Of a stretch of 64,000 nucleotides of DNA, positions 37,690 through 46,786 are shown piece after piece. A program made the translations under genes and the position numbers. Under the pieces are notes generated by a model. That model did no database searches. It was not told the DNA's origin and saw nothing but the letters and a program-made list of their open reading frames with translations. Source of the DNA: Hydromonas sp. (GTDB lineage Bacteria > Pseudomonadota > Gammaproteobacteria > Burkholderiales > Burkholderiaceae); contig JAFEII010000020.1 of assembly GCA_017495165.1 (NCBI GenBank), forward strand, positions 18,332 through 82,331, read 5' to 3'. Each line of letters starts with the position of its first letter. Position 1 is the first letter of the stretch.

Positions 37690-39129
37690 TCAAATAAACA
37701 AAACGGTCAGCAACAAAAACACCGGCAACAAAATCGCAAACGACCACAACATATAGCCAAAAAATGATGGCATTTTTAAGCCGCTGTTTTCCGCGATGGA
37801 TTTCACCATAAAATTAGGCGCATTGCCAATATAACTGAGCGCGCCCATAAACACCGAACCCGCCGAAATCGCCGCCAATGTGCTGGCCAATTGGGTCGTC
37901 AAAACCCCCACATCGCCGCCCGCCAAATTAAAAAACACCAAATACGTCGGCGCATTATCCAAAAACCCAGACAAAATCCCCGTTGCCCAGAAATAACGCC
38001 CATCAATCGGCACGCCATTGGCGTCATGCACCAAACGCACCAACCCCGCAAACGGCCCATCAACCCCAGCCTGCAACATCGCAATCACAGGCGCAATCGT
38101 CACAAAAATCGCCACAAACAACTTGGCCACTTCAAACACAGGCTCAAAATTAAAATGATTGCTGATGCGCACCTCTTTATCCGTCGTGCGCCACGACAAA
38201 TACGCCATCAAAATCAAACCCGCATCGCGCACCATATTTTGCAGCGCCACATCCGTGCCCAAAAGATTAAAACTCACATTTGGCCGCCACAAACCACTGA
38301 GCAACACGCAGCCAATCGCGCCCAACAACCACACAAAATTCAAGCCACCCTCAAAATGCAGGTGCCGCGTGTCCGGCGTTGGATCCATAATCGCTGGCAT
38401 GTCTTCTTCACGACTGTGATAAAAATAACTGTCCAGCGCAAAAAACACCCCCAGTAAAATCACCGCCGCCAACAACGTGTCTTGCCAAATATGCGTCATC
38501 GTCCAAAAAAACGGCACGCCTTTTAGAAAGCCCAAAAACAACGGCGGATCACCCAACGGCGTGAGCGAGCCGCCGATATTAGCGACCAAAAAGATGAAAA
38601 AAACCACCACATGGGTTTTGTGTTTGCGGTTGTCATTGGCGCGCAACAACGGCCGAATCAGCAACATCGCCGCCCCAGTCGTCCCCATCACACTCGCCAA
38701 CACAGTCCCTATCGCCAAAATCGCCGTATTCACTTTTGGGCTGCCATGCAAATTGCCCTTAATATAAATCCCGCCCGACACAATATACAAACACGAAATC
38801 AGCACAATAAACGGAATGTACTCAGCCAATAACGCATGACTCACAATATGCACCAAGTCATTCGCACCAAACTGCACAGCCGCTGGCACCGCAAACAGCA
38901 GCATCCAGCCCGCCGCAACCTTGCCAAAATGATGGTGCCAAAAACTGGGCGCAACCAATGGAAAAATCGCAATCGACAACAAAACCCCCACAAACGGCAC
39001 CGCCCAAATCAAGCCCAAATCACTCATCGCGCCGCCTTGCGCCGCAAACGCATTTGAGCCAAACAACGCCCAGCCCAGTAAAAAAAACTTTAATTTTAAT
39101 AAAAATTTTGACAATTGTATCCCGCGCAT
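37690..39129 (-). CDS. NhaD-like sodium:proton antiporter (ion transporter superfamily)
   Basis: A 479 aa integral membrane protein with about 12 hydrophobic segments. A leader-like segment (FLLKLKFFLLGWALFGSNAF) precedes the first conserved part. SVMGTTGAAMLLIRPLL and NIGGSLTPLGDPPLFLGFL are typical of the NhaD/ArsB/citrate superfamily. SGFLDNAPTYLVFFNLAGG is the repeated half-site. NhaD members exchange Na+ or Li+ for protons. Substrate is inferred from overall resemblance and could differ. AAGGGG precedes the ATG. Confidence 0.82.
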   Translation of the reverse strand: MRGIQLSKFLLKLKFFLLGWALFGSNAFAAQGGAMSDLGLIWAVPFVGVLLSIAIFPLVAPSFWHHHFGKVAAGWMLLFAVPAAVQFGANDLVHIVSHALLAEYIPFIVLISCLYIVSGGIYIKGNLHGSPKVNTAILAIGTVLASVMGTTGAAMLLIRPLLRANDNRKHKTHVVVFFIFLVANIGGSLTPLGDPPLFLGFLKGVPFFWTMTHIWQDTLLAAVILLGVFFALDSYFYHSREEDMPAIMDPTPDTRHLHFEGGLNFVWLLGAIGCVLLSGLWRPNVSFNLLGTDVALQNMVRDAGLILMAYLSWRTTDKEVRISNHFNFEPVFEVAKLFVAIFVTIAPVIAMLQAGVDGPFAGLVRLVHDANGVPIDGRYFWATGILSGFLDNAPTYLVFFNLAGGDVGVLTTQLASTLAAISAGSVFMGALSYIGNAPNFMVKSIAENSGLKMPSFFGYMLWSFAILLPVFLLLTVLFI

Positions 39130-39230
39130 CTAAACCCCTTTATTTGTATTGATAGAACGCAAAATGCATCATTACATCCTTGCATCACTGCATCCCAAAT
39201 CCAGCAAGCCACGATAATACCGCCCGCCCA

Positions 39231-39263
39231 TACAAAAAGCGAGCATTGCGCTCGCTTTTTGTA
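39231..39263 (-). terminator. Terminator after the DctA-like gene
   Basis: TACAAAAAGCGAGC and GCTCGCTTTTTGTA form a perfect 14 bp stem with a 5 nt loop. It lies 70 bp past the stop of the symporter gene and before the antiporter gene. Confidence 0.85.
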
Positions 39264-39331
39264 TGCTCTAAAACGTATTACTACCCATAATTTTTAGCAA
39301 GCCCGTATGAACACGAGCCGCCAGTCAAACA

Positions 39332-40738
39332 TCACAGATGGTGATCAAGGGTTGCCGTGGCTTCAGTTTGAATCGCCAACGCACGCACCGCAGCATCTTC
39401 TTCTGAAAGCAACTCGCCTTCCCACTTCGCAACAACGGCCGAAGCGATTGAGTTACCCACCGCATTGGTTGCAGAGCGCCCCATATCAAGAAAACGGTCC
39501 ACGCCAAGAATCAGCAACATCCCTTCAACAGGCAAGCCAAATTGCGCCAAAGTCCCCGCAATCACCACCAAAGATGCCGCAGGAATACCCGCCATGCCTT
39601 TTGAAGTCACCATCAACGTAAACAACATTGCGATTTGGGTGTCAAACGGCAAGTGAATCCCATAAAACTGAGCAATAAACAAAGATGCAAACGTGCAATA
39701 CATCATTGAACCGTCCAAGTTAAACGAATAACCCAAAGGCATCACAAAACTTGAAATTTTACGGTTCACGCCAAAACGATCCAGCGCATCCAAAATTTTT
39801 GGGTAAGCCGCTTCTGAAGAGGCCGTCGCAAACGACAAGAAAAAGGCTTCTTTGACTTCTTTCATCAATGCAAACACACGTTTGCCCAAGAAGAAGTAGC
39901 CAGCAAACACCAACAACGCCCACAGCACAAATAAGGCGATATAAAACGAGCCCATAAATTTACCGTAAGTAATCAAAACAGCCAAACCTTTTTCAGCAAT
40001 GACGGTAGAGATTGCAGCAAATACCGCAAATGGCGCCGCTTTCATCAAGTAGCCAGTGATTTTAATCATGACGTGTGCCAATTGGTCAATGATATCAATC
40101 AAACCTTGACCCATTTTGCCCAAAGAACCCAAGGCCACGCCAAAAAACACAGAGAAAAATACGATTTGCAACAATTTACTGTCGCCCTCAGGATTGCCAC
40201 CTGCCGCATAAAAAATCGACTTTGGAATCAATTGATCCGTCATAAACGCCACAAAACCAGAAGACTTCACGCCTGCGGCATAGCTGTCTAATTTTGCTTT
40301 GCCTGCCAAAATTTGCTCAGGGGTTAATTGCGCCAAGCTGCTGCCAGCACCAGGTTCGAACAAGTTCGCGAAAACCAAACCCAAAAACAATGAAACCACT
40401 GACGCAGTCAAAAACCAGCCCAATGCTTTTGCGCCAACCCGGCCAATACCGCCAGAGCTCGCCATATTAGCAATCCCAACCACCAACGTTGAGAAAACCA
40501 ATGGCGCAATAATCATTTTAATCGCACGTAAAAACAAGGTGGACAACAAGCCGACATAAGACATATCAACCACATATTTCTTGCTTGAAAACAGCCCCAT
40601 AACGCCGTTAATGACGCCATCTAAATTCTTGCTATAAACCAGCCAGCCGTACAAAATACCTAAAACCATTGCAATTAAAATCTGAATCGCCAAACGGCTG
40701 CTGCCATTTTTTGATGGATTCGCATTAATCGTAGCCAT
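39332..40738 (-). CDS. Dicarboxylate/amino acid:cation symporter (DctA/GltP type)
   Basis: A 468 aa DAACS-family carrier that imports C4-dicarboxylates or glutamate/aspartate with Na+ or H+. It begins with a typical helix (LAIQILIAMVLGILYGW). It carries LFLRAIKMIIAPLVFSTLV, the serine-rich hairpin FATASSEAAYPKIL, the SFNLDGSMMYC(T) motif and TSKGMAGIPAASLVVIAGTL. It resembles DctA more than GltP, but substrate cannot be fixed by eye. ATAAAGGAAAATTT is a good Shine-Dalgarno. Confidence 0.9.
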   Translation of the reverse strand: MATINANPSKNGSSRLAIQILIAMVLGILYGWLVYSKNLDGVINGVMGLFSSKKYVVDMSYVGLLSTLFLRAIKMIIAPLVFSTLVVGIANMASSGGIGRVGAKALGWFLTASVVSLFLGLVFANLFEPGAGSSLAQLTPEQILAGKAKLDSYAAGVKSSGFVAFMTDQLIPKSIFYAAGGNPEGDSKLLQIVFFSVFFGVALGSLGKMGQGLIDIIDQLAHVMIKITGYLMKAAPFAVFAAISTVIAEKGLAVLITYGKFMGSFYIALFVLWALLVFAGYFFLGKRVFALMKEVKEAFFLSFATASSEAAYPKILDALDRFGVNRKISSFVMPLGYSFNLDGSMMYCTFASLFIAQFYGIHLPFDTQIAMLFTLMVTSKGMAGIPAASLVVIAGTLAQFGLPVEGMLLILGVDRFLDMGRSATNAVGNSIASAVVAKWEGELLSEEDAAVRALAIQTEATATLDHHL

Positions 40739-40882
40739 AAATTTTCCTTTATTTTTGCTGCTTAATAAATTTGAAGCTGGCGTAAAAGTCTGCCCTTCAA
40801 TTCTTGCTTTTCAGCTGTGACAATCCATTTTTCACTATCTCCAAACACCCAAACAACGCATTCGTGAAAAAAAAGATGTCGC

Positions 40883-40910
40883 ATTATAATGGTTTGCCCT
40901 ACCAATACAA
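40883..40910 (-). promoter_or_regulatory. Candidate promoter for the DctA-like gene
   Basis: Minus-strand TTGTAT (40910-40905), 16 bp spacer, perfect TATAAT (40888-40883). Leader about 140 nt. Note that ATTATAAT is itself palindromic. Confidence 0.5.
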
Positions 40911-41285
40911 GCTTATTATTGGGGCGCGACTATAACTCAAAACTTTAAGCTAGCAACACAGGTTGAAACACATAAAAAGCACCACACAAACCGCAAAATA
41001 CAGAAAAAAACCCCAGAAACAATCCAAAAAAAATGTGTTTTTCCACCAAAAGCATGCGTTTTTCCTCCACTTTTCCACCAACATTCATCCATTATTGTTT
41101 TAATTTCGCACCTTTTTTGTACAAACACCATTAAAGGGACAGATTGTTCGCCACCTTATTCACCTCCGGTTTGCCCCAAAACCACCCCAAAATTTTGTGC
41201 GCGCCGCCACAACGCCAAACCCGCATTTAAAAATCCACGCCCGACAAAAACCGCGCATTATCTGCGCAATAAACCCGGCGCAGCC
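40911..41285. other. Non-coding spacer before serC
   Basis: A/C-rich sequence with A-tracts and no supported gene. A 64-codon frame on the minus strand (40937-41131) is low-complexity and lacks a family resemblance. I see no repeat or RNA gene. Confidence 0.5.
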
Positions 41286-41314
41286 TTGGTTTCTCAAGCA
41301 TTTTCAGCCATAAT
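41286..41314 (+). promoter_or_regulatory. Candidate promoter for serC
   Basis: TTGGTT (41286-41291), 17 bp spacer, CATAAT (41309-41314). The start would fall about 20 nt before the serC ATG. Confidence 0.5.
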
Positions 41315-41340
41315 GGCGCTTTTATTTCACCGAGCCCATC

Positions 41341-42462
41341 ATGAACCGCGTATACAACTTTGCCGCTGGCCCCGCCACATTGCCGTTGCCTGTTTTACAA
41401 ACCATGCAAGCCGAACTCCTTGATTTTAAAGGCACCGGCACGAGCGTCATGGAAATGAGCCATCGCGGCGCGGTGTACACGGAGGTCATCACCCGCGCCC
41501 GTGAGTCTTTTAAACGCTTATTAAACGTGCCTGATAATTACAAAATTTTATTCATGCAAGGCGGCGCAATCGGTCAAAACGCGATTATCCCGCTTAATTT
41601 AATGGGCGGCGCACGCAAAACCATCGACTCCGTGATATCAGGCGCGTGGGCAGTCAAAACCCAAGCCGAAGCCGCACGTTATGCGGATGCCGCGCCGATT
41701 ATCGCCAACAGCTGCGATGCTGCAGGGCGGTTTGTCAGCTTCCCTGAATTTACCACATGGAATCGCTCGGCGGATGCCGCTTACATCAACATTTGCACCA
41801 ACGAAACCATTCACGGCGTGGAATGGTATCCGTCTGATGCAGAAGCGGCAGTGGTCAACGCCAGCGGCGCTTTTTTGGTCGCCGATATGTCGTCCCACAT
41901 TTTGTCGCGCCCGCTTAACGTCGCCAATTACGGCGTGATTTACGGCGGTGCACAAAAAAACATCGGCCCGGCAGGCGTGACCTTTGTCATCGTGCGCGAT
42001 GATTTGCTCGACATGCAGCACCCGCTGTGCCCCGCCGCATTCAACTGGCGCAACGTCGCCGACAATGATTCGATGTTCAACACCCCGCCGACGTTGTCTA
42101 TATATATAGCAGGCTTGGTGTTTGAATGGCTCGAATCCATGGGCGGCGTGGCAGCAATGGCGGCTCTAAATGATGCCAAAGCCAAACTTTTGTACGATTT
42201 TATCGACAATTCAAAACTGTACCGCAACGATGTGCAATCCAAATATCGCTCGTGCATGAACGTGCCATTTTTCCTCAATGACGAATCGCTCAACGCCGCG
42301 TTTTTAGAGCAATCCGCCGCCGCAGGTCTGGCCGCACTAAAAGGCCACAAAATGGTCGGCGGCATGCGCGCGAGTATTTATAATGCCATGCCGATTGAGG
42401 GCGTGCGGGCGTTGGTGGGGTTTATGGGTGAGTTTGAGCGGCAAAATGGTCAAGCGTTTTAA
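41341..42462 (+). CDS. serC: Phosphoserine aminotransferase
   Basis: PLP enzyme making 3-phosphoserine (serine pathway) and 4-phosphohydroxythreonine (pyridoxine pathway). The 373 aa protein starts MNRVYNFAAGPATLPLPVL, then SVMEMSHRGAVYTEV. The PLP lysine is in VIYGGAQKNIGPAG (about 202). The end has MRASIYNAMPIEGVRALVGF. All are standard for the family. serC-pheA-tyrA-aroA is a conserved betaproteobacterial order, usually downstream of gyrA. Directly after its stop a set of tandem repeats begins. Confidence 0.97.
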   Translation: MNRVYNFAAGPATLPLPVLQTMQAELLDFKGTGTSVMEMSHRGAVYTEVITRARESFKRLLNVPDNYKILFMQGGAIGQNAIIPLNLMGGARKTIDSVISGAWAVKTQAEAARYADAAPIIANSCDAAGRFVSFPEFTTWNRSADAAYINICTNETIHGVEWYPSDAEAAVVNASGAFLVADMSSHILSRPLNVANYGVIYGGAQKNIGPAGVTFVIVRDDLLDMQHPLCPAAFNWRNVADNDSMFNTPPTLSIYIAGLVFEWLESMGGVAAMAALNDAKAKLLYDFIDNSKLYRNDVQSKYRSCMNVPFFLNDESLNAAFLEQSAAAGLAALKGHKMVGGMRASIYNAMPIEGVRALVGFMGEFERQNGQAF

Positions 42463-43117
42463 ACCGTAGGGTGGGCACTGCCCACCATTTCCCAATGAAG
42501 CACCGCATGATTTAAGAACAGACTGGTGGGCAGTGCCCACCCTACGCCACACGGCAAAGGCACCACATGAATCAAAACACCACAAACCATCGACACCGAT
42601 TTAGAGGCCTATAAAACTGTTATGGCACGTTTAAATGAAGTTTAAACCGTAGGGTGGGCACTGCGCACCACTTCCCAATGAAGCACCTCATGATTTAAAA
42701 ACAGACTGGTGGGCAATGCCCACCCTACGCCACGCGGCAAAGGCACCACATGAATCAAAACACCACACAAACCATCGACACCGATTTAGAGGCCTATAAA
42801 ACTGTTATGGCACGTTTAAATAAAGTTTAAACCGTAGGGTGGGCACTGCCCACCATTTCCCAATGAAGCACGGCATGATTTAAAAACAGACTGGTGGGCA
42901 ATGCCCACCCTACGCCACACGGCAGAGGCAACACATGAATCAAAACACCACAAACCATCGACACCGATTTAGAGGCCTATAAAACTGTTATGGCACGTTT
43001 AAATGAAGTTTAAACCGTAGGGTGGGCACTGCCCACCACTTCCCGATGAAGCACCGCATGATTTAAAAACAGACTGGTGGGCAATGCCCACCCTACGCCA
43101 CACGGCAAAGGCAACAC
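42461..43117 (+). repeat. Tandem 183-185 bp repeat: three full units plus a partial unit ending at pheA
   Basis: Units start at 42461, 42644, 42829 and 43012. Each unit has a palindromic element (GTAGGGTGGGCACTGCCCAC ... CCCACCCTAC: 42466-42545, 42649-42728, 42834-42913, 43017-43096), then an ACGGCAAAGGCAnCAC leader and an ATG. In units 1-3 the ATG is followed by a shortened, altered version of the pheA start, then about 50 bp ending GTTTAA. The fourth ATG is the real pheA start. Units are nearly identical; unit 2 has 2 extra bases. Confidence 0.92.
42750..42830 (+). other. Short repeat-borne ORF resembling the PheA N-terminus
   Basis: A 26-codon frame in repeat unit 2, beginning MNQNTTQTIDTDLEAYK and stopping at TAA. 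PheA itself begins MSQNTTNHQTIDTDL, so the first 14 residues are clearly related. It has the same GGCAAAGGCA leader as pheA. In units 1 and 3 a 2-base difference shifts the frame and stops it after 15 codons. Likely a relic, not a functional peptide. Confidence 0.4.
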
Positions 43118-44218
43118 ATGAGTCAAAACACCACAAACCATCAAACCATTGACACAGACCTCGCCCCCATCCGCGCCCAAATTGACGCGGTGGACGCGCA
43201 ACTCCTTCACCTGCTCAACGAGCGCGCCAAGCTCGCGCAAGCGGTCGGTCACGTCAAGCAAAAATACAATCAGCCCGTTTTTCGCCCTGAGCGCGAAGCG
43301 GCGGTGCTGGAAAAAATTGCCGCGCAAAACCCAGGCCCGTTGCCCAATCATCAACTGCAAGCCTTGTGGCGCGAGGTCATGAGCGCCTGCCGCGCCATGG
43401 AAGAAGCGGTAAAAGTCGCGTATTTGGGCCCCGCTGGCACCTATACCGAGCAGGCCATGTACAAGCAGTTTGGCCACGCCATTCACACCACCGATTGCAC
43501 CACGGTGGACGATGTGTTTCGCACGGTCGAGGCCAACGGCGCGGCGTTTGGGGTAGTACCGATTGAAAACTCAATTGAGGGCGCGATCAACCGCACCATG
43601 GATTTATTACTCGGCACACCGCTTAAAATTTGCGGTGAAGTGTCCATCTCCATCAACCATCATTTATTGCACCAAACAGGTGACGCAAGCCGAATCCGCC
43701 AAATCGTCGCGCACCCGCAAGCCTTGGCGCAATGCTATCAATGGCTCAAACAACATTACCCCAACGTCGAACAAAAACCCGTCTCATCCAACGCCCAAGG
43801 TGCGCAACTGGCCGCCGCCGACCCAAGCATTGCCGCCATTGCCAGCGACATTGCGGGCGCAACTTATGGCTTACAAAGCATCTCGGCAGGCATACAAGAC
43901 GACGCCAACAACCGCACGCGCTTTGTCGTGATTGGGCGCCAATTATGCGGCGTGTCGCCCACCGACAAAACCTCCATCATCCTCGCCACCCCCAACCAAG
44001 CGGGCGCGGTCTACAACCTGCTCGCCGCCTTTGCCAAAAACAACGTCTCCATGCTGCGCTTCGAGTCCCGCCCCGCCAAACAAAAGGGCTGGGAATACTT
44101 TTTTTACATTGACTTTGCAGGCCATGTGGACGAGCCAAATGTGGCGGCGGCATTGGCTGAATTAGAAGCGAATGCGGCGTTTTATAAGTGTTTGGGGTCG
44201 TATCCTGTGACGGTTTAA
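43118..44218 (+). CDS. pheA: Bifunctional chorismate mutase / prephenate dehydratase (P-protein)
   Basis: Converts chorismate to prephenate, then phenylpyruvate, in phenylalanine synthesis. The 366 aa protein has an AroQ-type mutase domain (about 12-95: IRAQIDAVDAQLLHLLNERA, FRPEREAAVLEKI), a dehydratase domain (GPAGTYTEQA, VVPIENSIEGAINRTMDLLL, TRFVVIG), and a C-terminal ACT domain whose ESRPAKQKGWEYFFYIDF carries the ESRP phenylalanine-binding motif. Feedback inhibition by phenylalanine is therefore expected. Upstream are tandem repeats of its own leader. hisC, often found between pheA and tyrA in Burkholderiales, is absent. Confidence 0.96.
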   Translation: MSQNTTNHQTIDTDLAPIRAQIDAVDAQLLHLLNERAKLAQAVGHVKQKYNQPVFRPEREAAVLEKIAAQNPGPLPNHQLQALWREVMSACRAMEEAVKVAYLGPAGTYTEQAMYKQFGHAIHTTDCTTVDDVFRTVEANGAAFGVVPIENSIEGAINRTMDLLLGTPLKICGEVSISINHHLLHQTGDASRIRQIVAHPQALAQCYQWLKQHYPNVEQKPVSSNAQGAQLAAADPSIAAIASDIAGATYGLQSISAGIQDDANNRTRFVVIGRQLCGVSPTDKTSIILATPNQAGAVYNLLAAFAKNNVSMLRFESRPAKQKGWEYFFYIDFAGHVDEPNVAAALAELEANAAFYKCLGSYPVTV

Positions 44219-44242
44219 ATTAATACTTTGAAAGTATTCTTT

Positions 44243-45064
44243 ATGAATTCTGATTATCAATCAAGCCTTGAGATTCATGAACGTCTTGTTCAAACGATGA
44301 GCGCTATAAGCGCTCAGCTTGCAAGCTTAGAAGGCACTAGCCGCCAATGTTTGGCGGATAAAATTTTTTCTAAGCTTTATAGTCATGCCCACACCATCCA
44401 TTTGCTTGCCCCAAAACCGAATTCAAAAGCAGGCACGATTTGGGACTTACCATCCAGTGCTGCACTAACAAGGGTTTTAATCGAAACCTATGATGCTTTA
44501 GCCTATATTGCGCTCGATGAAATGACCGAGGATGAGTTCCGTTTTCGAGAGGCTGTCATGGGCTACCACTCACGTAAAAAGCGAATTGATTTACATAAAC
44601 GAATAGGTAGCAATCAGCGAGTGCCTGAGTGGGAGAATGATGCAAAAAGCATAAAAGAACAACTGCTGAAACCAGAATGTTTGGCTTTTTTTGGCTCAAA
44701 CACGCAACGGCGCACTGAGATTGAAAAGAATAACGGGAAAGATTGCTCGCAACATTTAAGCCAACGCGAGTTGAACAAGGCGAGAGGCGTTAACCATGAA
44801 CAATACTCTTTTTTTATTAATTTTTTATCTCAACACGTTCACAGCTATGGCATGGCAATAGAGATATTGTTTGACTTTGAAGCAGGCGAGGAAAAGAGTT
44901 TGAACCACATGAGAAAAAATTTAGACATTGCATCATTATTTTTATCTAAAGCCATACAAGGTATGTTCTCTTTATTCCCGAACATTAAGCAACCAAACGA
45001 GCAGTCAAGGCTTTTCCTTGAAAAGAAAGTTGAAGAGTTATCACAACCTTTAATAATTCAATGA
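44243..45064 (+). CDS. Hypothetical AT-rich protein inserted between pheA and tyrA
   Basis: A 273 aa predicted soluble, mainly helical protein, not recognised with certainty. The middle (TRVLIETYDALAYIALDE, GYHSRKKRIDLHKRI) and the C-terminal part (FFINFLSQHVHSYGMAIEIL) recall DUF5677-like proteins of unknown function. No signal peptide or catalytic motif is clear. An earlier TTG at 44228 is possible, but ATG 44243 is preferred. Its stop overlaps the tyrA ATG (ATGA), so it is translationally coupled to a core biosynthetic gene although its base composition is unlike the operon. It occupies the place where many relatives have hisC. Confidence 0.65.
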   Translation: MNSDYQSSLEIHERLVQTMSAISAQLASLEGTSRQCLADKIFSKLYSHAHTIHLLAPKPNSKAGTIWDLPSSAALTRVLIETYDALAYIALDEMTEDEFRFREAVMGYHSRKKRIDLHKRIGSNQRVPEWENDAKSIKEQLLKPECLAFFGSNTQRRTEIEKNNGKDCSQHLSQRELNKARGVNHEQYSFFINFLSQHVHSYGMAIEILFDFEAGEEKSLNHMRKNLDIASLFLSKAIQGMFSLFPNIKQPNEQSRLFLEKKVEELSQPLIIQ

Positions 45065-45984
45065 AACATTACTCAAAACTAGAAAATCCATCCACCCAAA
45101 ACCTCCTCCTCATCGGCGCAGGTCTTATCGGCGGTTCGCTCACGCTTGCGCTCAAGCACGCCCAAGCCGTTGCCCACGTCACAGGCGTGGGGCGCAATGC
45201 CGAGGTCATGCGTCAAGCGCTGCAATTGGGGATTGTCGATTCAGTCGTTTTGGCAAACTCGAGCGAATTTAACCAAGCGGTACAAGCCGCCGACATCATT
45301 GTGCTGGCGATGCCCGTGGGGCAAACCCGCGCGGTGTGCGCGCAAATCGCGCCTCACTTACAGGCGCACACCATCATCACCGACGTGGGCAGCACCAAAA
45401 CCTCGGTATATCACGATGCGCAGGCCGCTTTGGGTGAACACATCGCGCAGTTCGTGCTCGCGCACCCGATTGCGGGGCGTGAAGTCAACGGCCCGCAAGC
45501 CGCGCAAGCTGATTTATATGTGAACAAAAAAGTCATGATTTGCCCACATGCCACCAACCGCACCGCAGATATTCACACCATCGCCGCGCTGTGGCAAGCG
45601 GCGGGTGCGCAGGTGTTTGAGCTTGATTTACACGCGCACGACGCGATTTTTGCTGCCGTCTCGCATTTGCCGCATGTGTTGGCGTACGCGCTGATGAACC
45701 ACGTGGCCGATTCTGATTTATCCGCCGACAAATTCGCCATGGCAGGCGCGGGTTTTAGAGACTTTACCCGCATCGCCGCCGCCAGCCCTGAGATGTGGCG
45801 GGATGTGTGTTTGAACAATAAAGAGGCGATTTTGTCTGAGCTCGACGGTTATTTGGCACATGTGCAGCAGCTGCGTGAGGTGATTGCGCGGAAAGATGCG
45901 CAGGCGATGTTGGCGCAGTTTACTAAGGCCAGCGAGAGACGGCTCTCATGGCAAACACAATCATTGAAAGGAAATCATGTTTAA
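45061..45984 (+). CDS. tyrA: Prephenate dehydrogenase
   Basis: NAD(P)-dependent oxidative decarboxylation of prephenate (or arogenate) towards tyrosine. The 307 aa protein begins with a Rossmann fold (LLLIGAGLIGGSLTLALKH). It carries IVLAMPVGQTRAV, TDVGSTKTSVYHDA, the substrate-binding AHPIAGREVNGPQAAQ, VSHLPHVLAYALMNHV and FRDFTRIAAASPEMWRDV, all TyrA hallmarks. There is no fused mutase or ACT domain. The following lipoprotein gene starts inside its last codons. Confidence 0.94.
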   Translation: MKHYSKLENPSTQNLLLIGAGLIGGSLTLALKHAQAVAHVTGVGRNAEVMRQALQLGIVDSVVLANSSEFNQAVQAADIIVLAMPVGQTRAVCAQIAPHLQAHTIITDVGSTKTSVYHDAQAALGEHIAQFVLAHPIAGREVNGPQAAQADLYVNKKVMICPHATNRTADIHTIAALWQAAGAQVFELDLHAHDAIFAAVSHLPHVLAYALMNHVADSDLSADKFAMAGAGFRDFTRIAAASPEMWRDVCLNNKEAILSELDGYLAHVQQLREVIARKDAQAMLAQFTKASERRLSWQTQSLKGNHV

Positions 45985-46783
45985 TTTCATAAAAAAGGGC
46001 ATTTATTTTACCATCCCCTTATACTTAGCCGCTTGCGCCGCAGATGAATCAGCTTTTTTGCACCCAAAATTGTACTATCCTGAAGTAAAACCCCCAGTTT
46101 TTGAAAAAGACACAACACCCAAAGTGATTATTTTTGGGCAGTCTTTCCAAAGCAGCAGGCTTGGCATGGCAACATTTATGCACTCACCTACAAGCGGCAG
46201 CGCTTATTACAGTGCCTTTATATCAAGTGTTAAGGACATCCCCCAGTTTTATGCTCAGTGTAAAACAATTGGCAATTCTCACAGTGGTTACAGCTATGTC
46301 ACCGAATACGTCCCTGCAAAAAAATACGAATTTGGCAAATACTATCAAGTCTCATGTGAGAAAGTGGATATCAAACACTATAAATTTTTAGTTCAAGAAT
46401 CTGACAAAGCCACTTACGAGAAAGAAATGTCAGGGGGAAAAAGTCTAAGACACGCGATTGTCACCAATGCAAAAGGCGATGAAAAAGATGCGGCATCGAC
46501 TCACTTTTACGCCCCCAAAACAGCCAACACGCAACGGACAATCACAAAAATCATAGATCCTTTTCGCAGAATGAGGTGGATTGACAATATGGGCACTGAT
46601 TTGCATCTCAGAGGAGATGCGTCCATTGTTCAAGTAGAGTGTTTTTTTCCTCAAGAAAACGGCTCATCACTGATTGACCTGAAAGGGGCTTTTTTGTCAG
46701 GTCACTCATATGAGTTAGCCTGCTCTCTCGACCCCAACCTCACAGCCCGAGTCACCTTTAAAGAAATTAATAACGCACAGTAA
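45977..46783 (+). CDS. Hypothetical lipoprotein inserted between tyrA and aroA
   Basis: A 268 aa protein with a lipoprotein signal: basic MFNFIKKG, hydrophobic YFTIPLYLAAC, lipobox LAAC near residue 20. The mature part is beta-rich without a family I recognise. It has cysteines in FYAQCKTIG, VSCEKVD, QVECFFPQ and YELACSLD that could form disulfides outside the cytoplasm. GAAAGGAAATC precedes the ATG, which overlaps tyrA by 8 bp. The aroA ATG follows 3 bp after the stop, so the gene is tightly packed in the operon. Its AT-rich codon use differs from both neighbours. Confidence 0.65.
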   Translation: MFNFIKKGIYFTIPLYLAACAADESAFLHPKLYYPEVKPPVFEKDTTPKVIIFGQSFQSSRLGMATFMHSPTSGSAYYSAFISSVKDIPQFYAQCKTIGNSHSGYSYVTEYVPAKKYEFGKYYQVSCEKVDIKHYKFLVQESDKATYEKEMSGGKSLRHAIVTNAKGDEKDAASTHFYAPKTANTQRTITKIIDPFRRMRWIDNMGTDLHLRGDASIVQVECFFPQENGSSLIDLKGAFLSGHSYELACSLDPNLTARVTFKEINNAQ

Positions 46784-46786
46784 CTT

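Noticed and set aside
40937..41131. A 64-codon minus-strand frame in the spacer before serC
   Set aside because: Low-complexity composition, no ribosome-binding site of note and no family resemblance.
42750..42830. Leader peptide for phenylalanine attenuation of pheA
   Set aside because: The short repeat-borne frame contains no Phe codons and is frameshifted in the other units, so it cannot sense Phe-tRNA supply.
42461..43117. Regularly spaced repeats that might be a CRISPR array
   Set aside because: The complete 183-185 bp unit is repeated; there are no unique spacers between short repeats, and no cas genes are near.
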